From Bacteroidota bacterium (lineage in GTDB: Bacteria > Bacteroidota > Bacteroidia > Chitinophagales > LD1): a stretch of 11,291 nucleotides of DNA. The DNA lies in contig JAFDYM010000539.1 of assembly GCA_018267435.1 (NCBI GenBank), forward strand, positions 1-11,291, read 5' to 3'. The notes under the pieces are model-generated. The model searched no databases. It was given only the letters and a program-made list of their open reading frames with translations, and had not been told where the DNA came from. Shown in pieces: positions 1 through 5,900 of the stretch. The position numbers and the translations under genes are program-made. Numbering within the stretch: the stretch's first letter is position 1; each line of letters opens with the position of its first letter.

Positions 1-1539
1 GTGGTTTATAATTTTCCTGCTGCGTATGGCAATACAGCTACAGGCACATGGGGCTTTGAAGTAAGCATACCAGGAAGCGACCTTGGCTTGCCTGTAAACG
101 ATGTACTAGTAACCTATACTGCCACCGACTGGGACACTATTGATGGTTGGGGCAAAACAGTAACCCCGCTAGGTGCATATCCTTCATTACGCAACAAGCG
201 TAAGGAATACTCACGTACTGTAATAGGCTATCGCTTATTACCTTTTGGAAACTACACGACACAAAGCGATACGCGCGATACTACCATACGCTACAGCTAC
301 CATGCCAAAGAAAGCAAGGGTGCACTAGTAACCCTGGAGTATGATAGCCTTGATAACTTGAAAGATGTGATATACAGCATGGTGCCGCCACCCGCGCCTA
401 CGGTAGCATTTAGCGATGCAAACATGGGAGGTGGCCTTGTAGATTTTACATCGAACGTTAGTGGCTACCATGATACCTATAGTTGGAACTTTGGCGATGG
501 CACTGCTACCAGCAGCCAACAAAACCCCAGCCATGCCTATACCGCCAACGGCGCTTACTACGTATGCCTTACCGTATACAACGGCACGGTAAGCACCACC
601 TACTGCGATAGCGTACACATAACCGACATAGCCACTGGCGGCACCAATAATGCACCAGTAGCTATAAACGATTACGACACCATAGTGCAAGCTACTAATA
701 CCATACTGCATGTGGCAGGCAACGATGTAGATGCCGATGGCGACAATATATGCGTAACCAGCGTATGGGGAAGCCAATATGCCACTGAATATATAGGTGG
801 CACCTGCGACATGATACTGTTTGCGCCTGATAGTACCTTTACGGGTAACGATACTTGCTACTATAGCCTATGCGATGATGGCAACCCGGTACTATGCGAT
901 ACGGGCATGGTAGTATTTACAGTAACGCCAGATGCAGGATTGTTGCCAGTGGCTGACTTTGAGATCCCCGCCTATCCCGATCTATTTATGTGTGAGGGCG
1001 GACCAATATATTCCATTCATGATATGTATACGGCAGTTAATACTTCAATAAATTCAGATTCGGTAATATGGACTTTTAGAGTGGCGGATATAGGTAACTG
1101 TACAGATTCTTCAAAATCATATTACGGCGACACACTAGATTTCGTATTTACAAGCGCCATAAACAGTAATTGCCTTTTCTTCGAAATGGAATTATGTATA
1201 ACTGCTGTTAATGCGTATGGCACCAACACTAAATGTGACACTGCTTGCCACTTGCTATGGGAAAGCATTGATGAAACAACCCTTTCAAACATCAGCATAT
1301 ACCCTAACCCTACCAGCAACGTTGTAACCATGGATATGAGCAACAACCAAGATGCCATAACTAATAACTATAGCGCTATAGAAGTATACAACGTACTTGG
1401 CAAAAAGCAAGCGCTATACACAGGTGGCAGCAAAGTGGCTAGCTTAAATATTGCCGACCTTGCGGCAGGTATGTATACCGCTACTATAGTGGGTAGCAAT
1501 GGTGAAAGAAGGGCGCTTGGTAGGTTTGTGAAGGAGTAG
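1..1539 (+). CDS. PKD/Ig-like multidomain surface protein with T9SS sorting domain (5' partial)
   Basis: The frame is open from the first base (a GTG that happens to sit at the edge) and no signal peptide is visible, so the true start lies upstream and residue numbers are for the visible part. Residues 1-130 have no family I can name. Residues about 134-208 form a PKD domain with the hallmark WNFGDG at 162-167. Residues about 217-310 look like a bacterial Ig/cadherin-like module (NNAPVAINDYD start, NDVDADGD at 241-248). Residues about 317-418 resemble a degenerate PKD domain that lacks FGDG. Residues 430-512 are a type A T9SS sorting domain, starting at YPNP and ending GRFVKE, so the protein should be exported by Sec, carried across the outer membrane by T9SS and anchored or released. 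An adhesin or a substrate-binding extracellular protein fits; any catalytic part would be upstream of the window. Confidence 0.85.
   Translation: MVYNFPAAYGNTATGTWGFEVSIPGSDLGLPVNDVLVTYTATDWDTIDGWGKTVTPLGAYPSLRNKRKEYSRTVIGYRLLPFGNYTTQSDTRDTTIRYSYHAKESKGALVTLEYDSLDNLKDVIYSMVPPPAPTVAFSDANMGGGLVDFTSNVSGYHDTYSWNFGDGTATSSQQNPSHAYTANGAYYVCLTVYNGTVSTTYCDSVHITDIATGGTNNAPVAINDYDTIVQATNTILHVAGNDVDADGDNICVTSVWGSQYATEYIGGTCDMILFAPDSTFTGNDTCYYSLCDDGNPVLCDTGMVVFTVTPDAGLLPVADFEIPAYPDLFMCEGGPIYSIHDMYTAVNTSINSDSVIWTFRVADIGNCTDSSKSYYGDTLDFVFTSAINSNCLFFEMELCITAVNAYGTNTKCDTACHLLWESIDETTLSNISIYPNPTSNVVTMDMSNNQDAITNNYSAIEVYNVLGKKQALYTGGSKVASLNIADLAAGMYTATIVGSNGERRALGRFVKE
1288..1539 (+). repeat. T9SS sorting-domain repeat, copy 1
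   Basis: This 252-nt stretch encodes the C-terminal sorting domain of the first gene. It aligns without gaps to 2467-2718. The two encoded tails differ at 9 of 83 residues by my count, and the last 130 nt are nearly identical, including at silent positions. Confidence 0.9.
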
Positions 1540-1580
1540 AAAATATTAAATCATTCATATTTCACATAAAACCTATTACA

Positions 1581-1624
1581 GTATAGTGTTTTTTATTAGT
1601 TTAGGCTAATGAAAAACACTATAC
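1581..1624 (+). promoter_or_regulatory. Long hairpin enclosing the start codon of the choice-of-anchor L gene
   Basis: Left arm 1581-1599 pairs with right arm 1606-1624 over 19 positions: 18 Watson-Crick pairs plus one U-G pair (1594 with 1611), with a 6-nt loop at 1600-1605. The ATG at 1609-1611 is inside the right arm. A run of six T (1627-1632) follows two bases after the stem, as in an intrinsic terminator, although the stem is AT-rich. It could block ribosome entry, attenuate transcription into this gene, or end transcripts of the previous gene. The structure is seen in the sequence; its role is inference. Confidence 0.6.
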
Positions 1625-2718
1625 CCTTTTTTACAACCATGCTACTTATACTAGGTGGCATTCAATACAGTACGGCGCAGTTTACTGTAAACAATTCTTT
1701 AACGCCTGCACAAATGGCCCAACTACTGGTAGCTAACAATAGCGTAACGGTAAGTAATGCCACAATGAACTGCCCAAGCAATGCAGGCGGTACTTTTACA
1801 TGTGCTACTTGCCACTTAGGCTTATCGGCAGGTGTAGTGCTTACTACCGGCAACGATTCATTAATAGCTGGCCCTAACAACACACCAAATGTAGGCCGAA
1901 ATAATGGCGCCGCTGGCGATAGCGACATTGGCACTGGTAGCCGCGATGCTTGCTCGCTTGAATTTGATGTACTTGTGAGTGGCAATAGCATTCAGCTAGA
2001 CTATGTTTTTGGATCGGAAGAATACCCTAGCTATGTATGCTCGCCCTTTACTGATAAGTTTGTGATACTGATTAGTGGTCCTGGCCTATCGGGAAAAAAA
2101 CAGATGCAATTGGTACCTAACACCAATTTGCCTGTAGGAATAGGAACTATAAACCCAGGCACACCAGGTGTGGGTTATTCCGAGGCTGGATGCTCATCGC
2201 TAAGCTATAGCAACTACTATGTAGCTAATGGCGACGGCAGCAACGCACCGTTTAATACCGATGCTAATTACATTCAATATAATGGGCATACCACAGTACT
2301 AACCGCCAAACAAGGTAATCTTCAACCAAACCAAACTTATCATATAAAAGTAGCTATAGCCGATATTGACGATTACATACGCGATTCGGGCTTGTTTTTA
2401 GGTGCGGGCAGCTTGCTATCAACTATTGACTCAACAACAAGCATAACAGAACCAGATGCTTTAATGAACATCAAGCTATACCCTAACCCTACCAGCAACG
2501 TTATAACTATAGATATGAGCAATAACCAAGATGCCATAACCAATAACTATAGCGCTATTGAGGTGTACAACCTACTTGGCGAAAAGCAAGTGAGCTACAC
2601 AGGTGGCAGCAAAGTGGCTAGCTTAAATATTGCCGACCTTGCTGCAGGTATGTATACCGCTACTATAGTGGGTAGCAATGGTGAGCGAAGAACCTTGGGC
2701 AGGTTTGTGAAGGAGTAA
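1609..2718 (+). CDS. Choice-of-anchor L domain protein with T9SS sorting domain
   Basis: This 369-residue protein is complete. Residues 1-23 are a Sec signal peptide (MKN start, hydrophobic core, cut near STA|Q). Residues about 30-270 match the choice-of-anchor L family as I know it: LDYVFGSEEYPSYVCSPFTD at 130-149, an NG-T-LTA stretch near 225-233, YHIKVAIADIDD at 244-255 and DSGLFLGAGSL at 259-269. Six Cys in the mature domain could form disulfides. Residues 287-369 are a type A T9SS sorting domain (LYPNP to GRFVKE), so the protein is expected at the cell surface or secreted. The start is set by the signal peptide; the next Met (residue 11) would remove its charged N-terminus. The start codon lies in the hairpin at 1581-1624. 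It follows the previous T9SS gene by 69 nt, and a strong terminator follows. The molecular role of the family is not known to me; surface attachment is inference. Confidence 0.92.
   Translation: MKNTIPFFTTMLLILGGIQYSTAQFTVNNSLTPAQMAQLLVANNSVTVSNATMNCPSNAGGTFTCATCHLGLSAGVVLTTGNDSLIAGPNNTPNVGRNNGAAGDSDIGTGSRDACSLEFDVLVSGNSIQLDYVFGSEEYPSYVCSPFTDKFVILISGPGLSGKKQMQLVPNTNLPVGIGTINPGTPGVGYSEAGCSSLSYSNYYVANGDGSNAPFNTDANYIQYNGHTTVLTAKQGNLQPNQTYHIKVAIADIDDYIRDSGLFLGAGSLLSTIDSTTSITEPDALMNIKLYPNPTSNVITIDMSNNQDAITNNYSAIEVYNLLGEKQVSYTGGSKVASLNIADLAAGMYTATIVGSNGERRTLGRFVKE
2467..2718 (+). repeat. T9SS sorting-domain repeat, copy 2
   Basis: Direct repeat of 1288-1539, same length and same frame, encoding residues 287-369 of the choice-of-anchor L protein. 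The long identical runs at silent positions point to recent duplication or gene conversion rather than selection on the protein alone. Confidence 0.9.
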
Positions 2719-2743
2719 GAAAACTGACAGTTGTAGAATATAG

Positions 2744-2776
2744 AAAGGGGCTGCTTTGTGAGAAGCAGCCCCTTTT
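2744..2776 (+). terminator. Intrinsic terminator after the choice-of-anchor L gene
   Basis: A perfect 13-bp stem (2744-2756 with 2763-2775) has a GC-rich core, GGGGCTGC against GCAGCCCC, a 6-nt loop and a T run at 2773-2776. It starts 26 nt after the stop codon. The A run on the left arm would let it work on the minus strand too, but no minus-strand gene ends here. Confidence 0.88.
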
Positions 2777-2792
2777 ATATTCAAAACAAAGA

Positions 2793-2814
2793 AGGACTGT
2801 CTGCAGACAGTCCT
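2793..2814 (+). other. 22-bp perfect palindrome, possible second terminator or protein-binding site
   Basis: The 22 bases are their own reverse complement, with CTGCAG at the centre. As RNA it would fold into a 9-bp stem with a TGCA loop. The nearest T run (2824-2828) begins 10 bases further on, too far for a normal intrinsic terminator. It lies 17 nt after the first terminator hairpin, so it may be a backup terminator, an RNA-end stabiliser, or an operator for a dimeric regulator. Confidence 0.5.
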
Positions 2815-2930
2815 ATTGTTGCCTTTTTAAAATTGCTGAATAATTCGGATGGAACGTCGAAAGATTCGGCAGGTTTTTATTGGTCAGGCACCATGAATAT
2901 ATTATGGAATTTGCAAACACATAAGTGGCG

Positions 2931-2982
2931 TTCAATCAAATACAAACCACTTTCAACCAAATTCAAATAAAATTCAATCAAA
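2931..2982 (+). promoter_or_regulatory. Phased TTCAAYCAAA direct repeats upstream of the two-component operon
   Basis: Three near-identical 10-mers lie exactly 21 bp apart: TTCAATCAAA at 2931, TTCAACCAAA at 2952 and TTCAATCAAA at 2973. Weaker copies sit between them at 2941 (TACAAACCAC) and 2962 (TTCAAATAAA), so the whole array steps 10, 11, 10 and 11 bp, one copy per DNA turn. LytTR-type regulators such as AgrA bind 9-bp direct repeats with a similar two-turn period, and the operon that starts 79 nt downstream encodes a LytTR regulator. An autoregulatory operator is therefore likely but inferred. The rest of the 2719-3060 gap holds the terminator and palindrome listed separately; I see no gene and no convincing TTG/TAnnTTTG promoter there. 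Confidence 0.5.
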
Positions 2983-3060
2983 CAATTGTAGCTTGCTTAT
3001 TTTCAATGTTGCAAAACAAACACCCTGGCTACTATCTCCAACAACTACGTATATGCCACC

Positions 3061-4035
3061 ATGTGGGCCCTACTATCTATAGTAATATACTTATTGGTAT
3101 CGATAAGTATGCCCTGGCAGCCTGCTTTAATACGAACCATAGTAATTACGTTGTGGTTTATGGCATCGTATTACATTACCTATTACCTGTTTACAAAAAC
3201 AGTGCATAAAGGAAATTCTGCAAGGTACTTTACATACACTTTTATCTTAATTATAATCGTATCGCTAATACGTTATGTTATTGAACTGATACTGCTACCA
3301 GTAGATACTCAGTTATTCTTCTTTGGAGGTGCAAAGGTGGGCCGGCCCGCATTTTTGATAGCCACCAGCTTAGTAGCAGTATTCATAGCCAGTATAGTAC
3401 ACTATATGTACTACTACTCGGCCCGCGAAAAAGAAGCCCTGCGCATGATAAATAAAGAGAAGGAAGCCAAGCTACAATACCTACATGCCCAAATAAACCC
3501 CCACTTTCTTTTCAATGCGCTTAACAACATATACTCGCTTAGCATAACCAACTCGCCCAAAACGCCGGAAATGCTACTTACCCTTACCGATATATTGCGC
3601 TATAGCGTATATCAAAATGACCGCAAAACCGTTTCGGTGGCCGAAGAAGCCGAACAGATTGAATTTCTTATTAAATTGTTCAATCTTAAGAACGATGATA
3701 GCTACCATGTTACGTTTAATAAGAATAAGGTATTGGGCTACATTGAGCCAATGATATTAGTGCCGCTGGCTGAAAACTGCTTAAAGCATAGCGACTTTGC
3801 AGTAAACCCAAATGCCTATGCTACCATGACCCTTGAAAGCGACGAGAGAAATATAAAATTTACCACCGAAAACACTTTTAGCAGCACCATAAAACAAGAT
3901 AAAATAGGGGGTGTAGGCCTAGCCAATATTACCGAGCGTTTAACTTTGGTATACCCTGGCAGTCATAGCATACATACCACTACCCATAACGGTATTTACA
4001 AAGTAGAACTAAAAATACAATGGAACAAACAATAA
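3061..4035 (+). CDS. LytS/YehU-type sensor histidine kinase (His_kinase family)
   Basis: This 324-residue membrane kinase has four predicted membrane segments (about 3-19, 23-45, 57-80 and 97-118) with no sizeable external sensor loop, then a short linker (AREKEALRMINKEKEAKLQ) into the catalytic part. The phosphoacceptor motif typical of the family is HAQINPHFLFN at 142-152, with His148 the expected phosphorylated residue. The ATP-binding part shows an N-box-like PLAENCLKHSDF at 235-246, where the usual KHG is changed, and a G-box GGVGLANITERL at 283-294. Length and layout are normal for Bacteroidota kinases of this type. The first usable start after an in-frame stop at 2989-2991 is the ATG at 3061. 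It overlaps the response regulator gene by 16 nt, so the two are translated from one message. The signal it senses cannot be told from sequence. Confidence 0.93.
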   Translation: MWALLSIVIYLLVSISMPWQPALIRTIVITLWFMASYYITYYLFTKTVHKGNSARYFTYTFILIIIVSLIRYVIELILLPVDTQLFFFGGAKVGRPAFLIATSLVAVFIASIVHYMYYYSAREKEALRMINKEKEAKLQYLHAQINPHFLFNALNNIYSLSITNSPKTPEMLLTLTDILRYSVYQNDRKTVSVAEEAEQIEFLIKLFNLKNDDSYHVTFNKNKVLGYIEPMILVPLAENCLKHSDFAVNPNAYATMTLESDERNIKFTTENTFSSTIKQDKIGGVGLANITERLTLVYPGSHSIHTTTHNGIYKVELKIQWNKQ

Positions 4036-4736
4036 ACTGCATAGCAGTAGATGATGATGCACCAGCATTACGTGTAATAGAGCAGTATATAAATAAGTTG
4101 CCACAGCTAAAGCTAGTTGCAAAATTCCGCAACCCGCTTGAGGCTACCAATTGGCTTAAAACCAATAAGGCCGATGTATTATTCCTCGATATTCAAATGC
4201 AACAGCAATCGGGCCTAAGCATGCTGCAAGAACTGCCTATAAAACCCTTAACCATATTTACTACAGCCTATAGCGAGTTTGCTGCCGACGCCTTTGACCT
4301 TGATGCCATCGACTACCTTCGCAAGCCTTTTTCGTTCGATAGGTTTAATAGGGCTATAGATAAAGCCACAGACTATTTAACCATAGTGCTAAGGCAAGAT
4401 ACTACCATACAGCAAGACAATACCGCCGAGCAGGAGTATATAACCATTAAAACCAATGGCGTACTTACCAAGCTATACGTAAGGGATATTCTATATGTAG
4501 AGGGCTTTCAGGAATACATTAAGATACACACCGTAGAAAAGCGCCACGTAGTGTACGAGCGCATGAAGAACATGGAAAAAATGCTGCCCGCACATTTGTT
4601 TATGCGCGTGCACAAATCGTACATAGTAGCGGTAAAACAGGTTACTACCCTTACGGGCAATTTGCTTAAAATAGCTGGGCAGGAAATACCGGTAAGCCGC
4701 GATTTGAAAGATGAAGTATTAAAGAGGATTTTTTAG
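4020..4736 (+). CDS. LytTR-family response regulator
   Basis: This 238-residue cytoplasmic protein has a receiver domain at about 4-120: acidic pocket Asp11/Asp12, phosphoacceptor Asp57 in LFLDIQM, Thr81/Thr82 and Lys102-Pro103 (RKPF). After a polar linker (about 125-138), a LytTR DNA-binding domain fills about 139-237, with the usual EGFQEYIKIH, FMRVHKSYIV and IPVSRDLKDEV blocks. All key receiver residues are present, so it should be phosphorylated by the overlapping kinase and bind direct-repeat DNA; the array at 2931-2982 is the obvious local candidate. Other targets are unknown. The ATG lies inside the last codons of the kinase gene, which suggests coupled translation. It ends only 12 nt from the convergent lipoprotein gene, with no clear terminator between. 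Confidence 0.95.
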   Translation: MEQTINCIAVDDDAPALRVIEQYINKLPQLKLVAKFRNPLEATNWLKTNKADVLFLDIQMQQQSGLSMLQELPIKPLTIFTTAYSEFAADAFDLDAIDYLRKPFSFDRFNRAIDKATDYLTIVLRQDTTIQQDNTAEQEYITIKTNGVLTKLYVRDILYVEGFQEYIKIHTVEKRHVVYERMKNMEKMLPAHLFMRVHKSYIVAVKQVTTLTGNLLKIAGQEIPVSRDLKDEVLKRIF

Positions 4737-4748
4737 CCCTGTAATACG

Positions 4749-5069
4749 CTACTTAGGCGTACATACATAGCCCCCGTCTTTACGGCTAATAAGTTCAAGC
4801 TGGTTACCTGTTTTGGAACCACAAAAATCTTCATTTACTGTAGCTGGTGCATCGGCACAGGTATAACCCAGTTCGTTTTGCAGCGAATCTAGATACTCGT
4901 TGAAATATATCTCGCCAAATACATCGGAACATACCTGTGCAGTAAGTACAGTATCGGTATGCTGCTCGGTGCAAGTTTTACATATGTTGTGGCATTTGTA
5001 GCACTTTTCGCAGCTATTTATAAATAATACAAACGTGCATAATACAGCTATAAGTAAGGCGTTCTTCAT
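4749..5069 (-). CDS. Small cysteine-rich lipoprotein of unknown function
   Basis: This 106-residue protein has an N-terminal MKNALLIAVLCTFVLF signal followed by a lipobox, INSC, with Cys20 the lipidated residue. The mature part has eight more Cys, four of them clustered at 23, 26, 30 and 33 (C-x2-C-x3-C-x2-C), then 47, 71, 83 and 103. An even number fits four disulfides in the periplasm or on the surface. The cluster could also bind a metal or heme-like group, but there is no CxxCH, so it is not a c-type cytochrome. I do not recognise a family. The start is fixed by the signal peptide. It is divergent from the 5144 gene (74-nt gap) and convergent with the response regulator. Confidence 0.8.
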   Translation of the reverse strand: MKNALLIAVLCTFVLFINSCEKCYKCHNICKTCTEQHTDTVLTAQVCSDVFGEIYFNEYLDSLQNELGYTCADAPATVNEDFCGSKTGNQLELISRKDGGYVCTPK

Positions 5070-5143
5070 AATGATAAGATGTACCGAATATAGTGGAATA
5101 ATATTTTACACCGTAAAGATTGTTGTACGTAAAATTGCAGCAC
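5070..5143. promoter_or_regulatory. Divergent intergenic region with imperfect dyad
   Basis: This 74-nt AT-rich gap must hold the start signals of both the lipoprotein gene (minus) and the 5144 gene (plus). A 19-bp imperfect dyad at 5093-5111 (GTG...AATATT...CAC) lies in it. On the minus strand a TATATTCG, one base off the Bacteroidota -7 consensus TAnnTTTG, occurs about 15 nt before the lipoprotein ATG, with only a poor -33 match. No exact promoter can be assigned. Confidence 0.35.
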
Positions 5144-5716
5144 ATGCACGATATAGAACCTTATTATAACTGGAGAGATTACTACATAGCCAGCGAAGAC
5201 AAGCTATCGCCATTTTACGGTGCCAAGTATAGCGAGTTTGAGTACCAACAGCGTATTTACAACTACTATATACACCCCCAGTGGGATAACTTTGGTAGCA
5301 GCACCTTGTACTGCAAAATACTGTTTGCCGATTACAACAAGGGCTTTGTGGTAATAGAACTGATAGGCGAATGGAACGATGCCGTACATAACGATATAAT
5401 GGAAATGAAGCGCGGCTTGATAGATCCTTTGATTAGCAAAGGCATCTTCAAATTTATATTGATAGGCGAAAACGTATTGAACTACCACCCTAGCGATGAG
5501 CTATATTACGAAGAATGGTATGACGATATAAAGGAAGAAGATGGCTGGATAGTACTTTTAAATTTCCGTCACCATATTGTTTCGGAAATGCAAAAGCACA
5601 AATTGCATTACTATATGCATATGGGCCCACAGTTCGAAGACGTACCTTGGCGCAAGTTTAAACCCTTCAATATGATACACTTAGCCGAAGAACTGCTGAT
5701 AAAAAGCCTACAGTAA
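5144..5716 (+). CDS. Conserved Bacteroidota protein of unknown function
   Basis: From the ATG at 5144 this is a 190-residue soluble protein with no signal peptide or membrane segment, so cytoplasmic. It is unusually rich in Tyr, His, Trp and acidic residues. Visible blocks are SPFYGAKYSEFEY (22-34), YYIHPQWDNFGS (41-52), GFVVIELIGEWNDAVHNDI (67-85), IFKFILIGENVLNYH (101-115), YYEEWYDDIKEEDGWI (121-136) and a final WRKFKPF (169-175). The alternating hydrophobic strands suggest an alpha/beta fold. I believe similar proteins of this length occur widely in Cytophagia and Chitinophagia, but I know no function. An in-frame TTG at 5120 would add eight residues; the ATG is preferred because it is the only strong start codon and no added conserved sequence is apparent. 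It is read alone: the neighbour upstream is divergent and the next gene starts 184 nt later. Confidence 0.78.
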   Translation: MHDIEPYYNWRDYYIASEDKLSPFYGAKYSEFEYQQRIYNYYIHPQWDNFGSSTLYCKILFADYNKGFVVIELIGEWNDAVHNDIMEMKRGLIDPLISKGIFKFILIGENVLNYHPSDELYYEEWYDDIKEEDGWIVLLNFRHHIVSEMQKHKLHYYMHMGPQFEDVPWRKFKPFNMIHLAEELLIKSLQ

Positions 5717-5717
5717 G

Positions 5718-5894
5718 CGTTAACACATCCTTGCTTCTTACAAGGCACTACGTTAACATTAATAGTTATTTTCTCCATCTTTACCCTTTACAAAACAGCA
5801 CTTAGCATTTATATTAATGCTAAGTGAAACATTACCACTATAAAACAGTATTTAGCATAGCTTAGATATTTAACCCCACATAGTATATCTATAC
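5718..5894 (+). promoter_or_regulatory. Upstream region of the fibre gene with TTAGCAT boxes and inverted repeats
   Basis: A 17-nt direct repeat, AAAACAGYAYTTAGCAT, occurs at 5792-5808 and 5842-5858 (15 of 17 identical, starts 50 bp apart). The first copy is also the left arm of an 11-bp perfect inverted repeat, CACTTAGCATT at 5799-5809 with its complement at 5816-5826 and a 6-nt loop, so TTAGCAT occurs three times, once inverted. There is no T run, so it is not a terminator for the previous gene. CGTTAACA is repeated at 5718 and 5751, and GTATA/TATAC at 5883-5894. This looks like binding sites for a regulator of the 5901 gene; I cannot name it, and I see no clear -7/-33 pair. Confidence 0.45.
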
Positions 5895-5900
5895 ACAACA

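Noticed and set aside
325..777. 150-codon minus-strand open frame inside the first surface protein gene
   Set aside because: It is the complement of a well-supported coding frame and has low-complexity Ala/Tyr/Val composition caused by the codon bias of the real gene.
2758..2970. 70-codon plus-strand frame in the gap after the choice-of-anchor L gene
   Set aside because: Its GTG start is in the terminator loop and it runs through the palindrome and the phased repeats; the protein has no recognisable features.
2931..2982. Short regular repeats as a mini CRISPR array
   Set aside because: Units are 10 bp with a 10-11 bp step and no spacers of the proper size, and there are no cas genes.
5120..5143. 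TTG start eight codons upstream of the 5144 gene
   Set aside because: A rare start codon, no better ribosome binding site, and the ATG at 5144 leads straight into the recognisable sequence.
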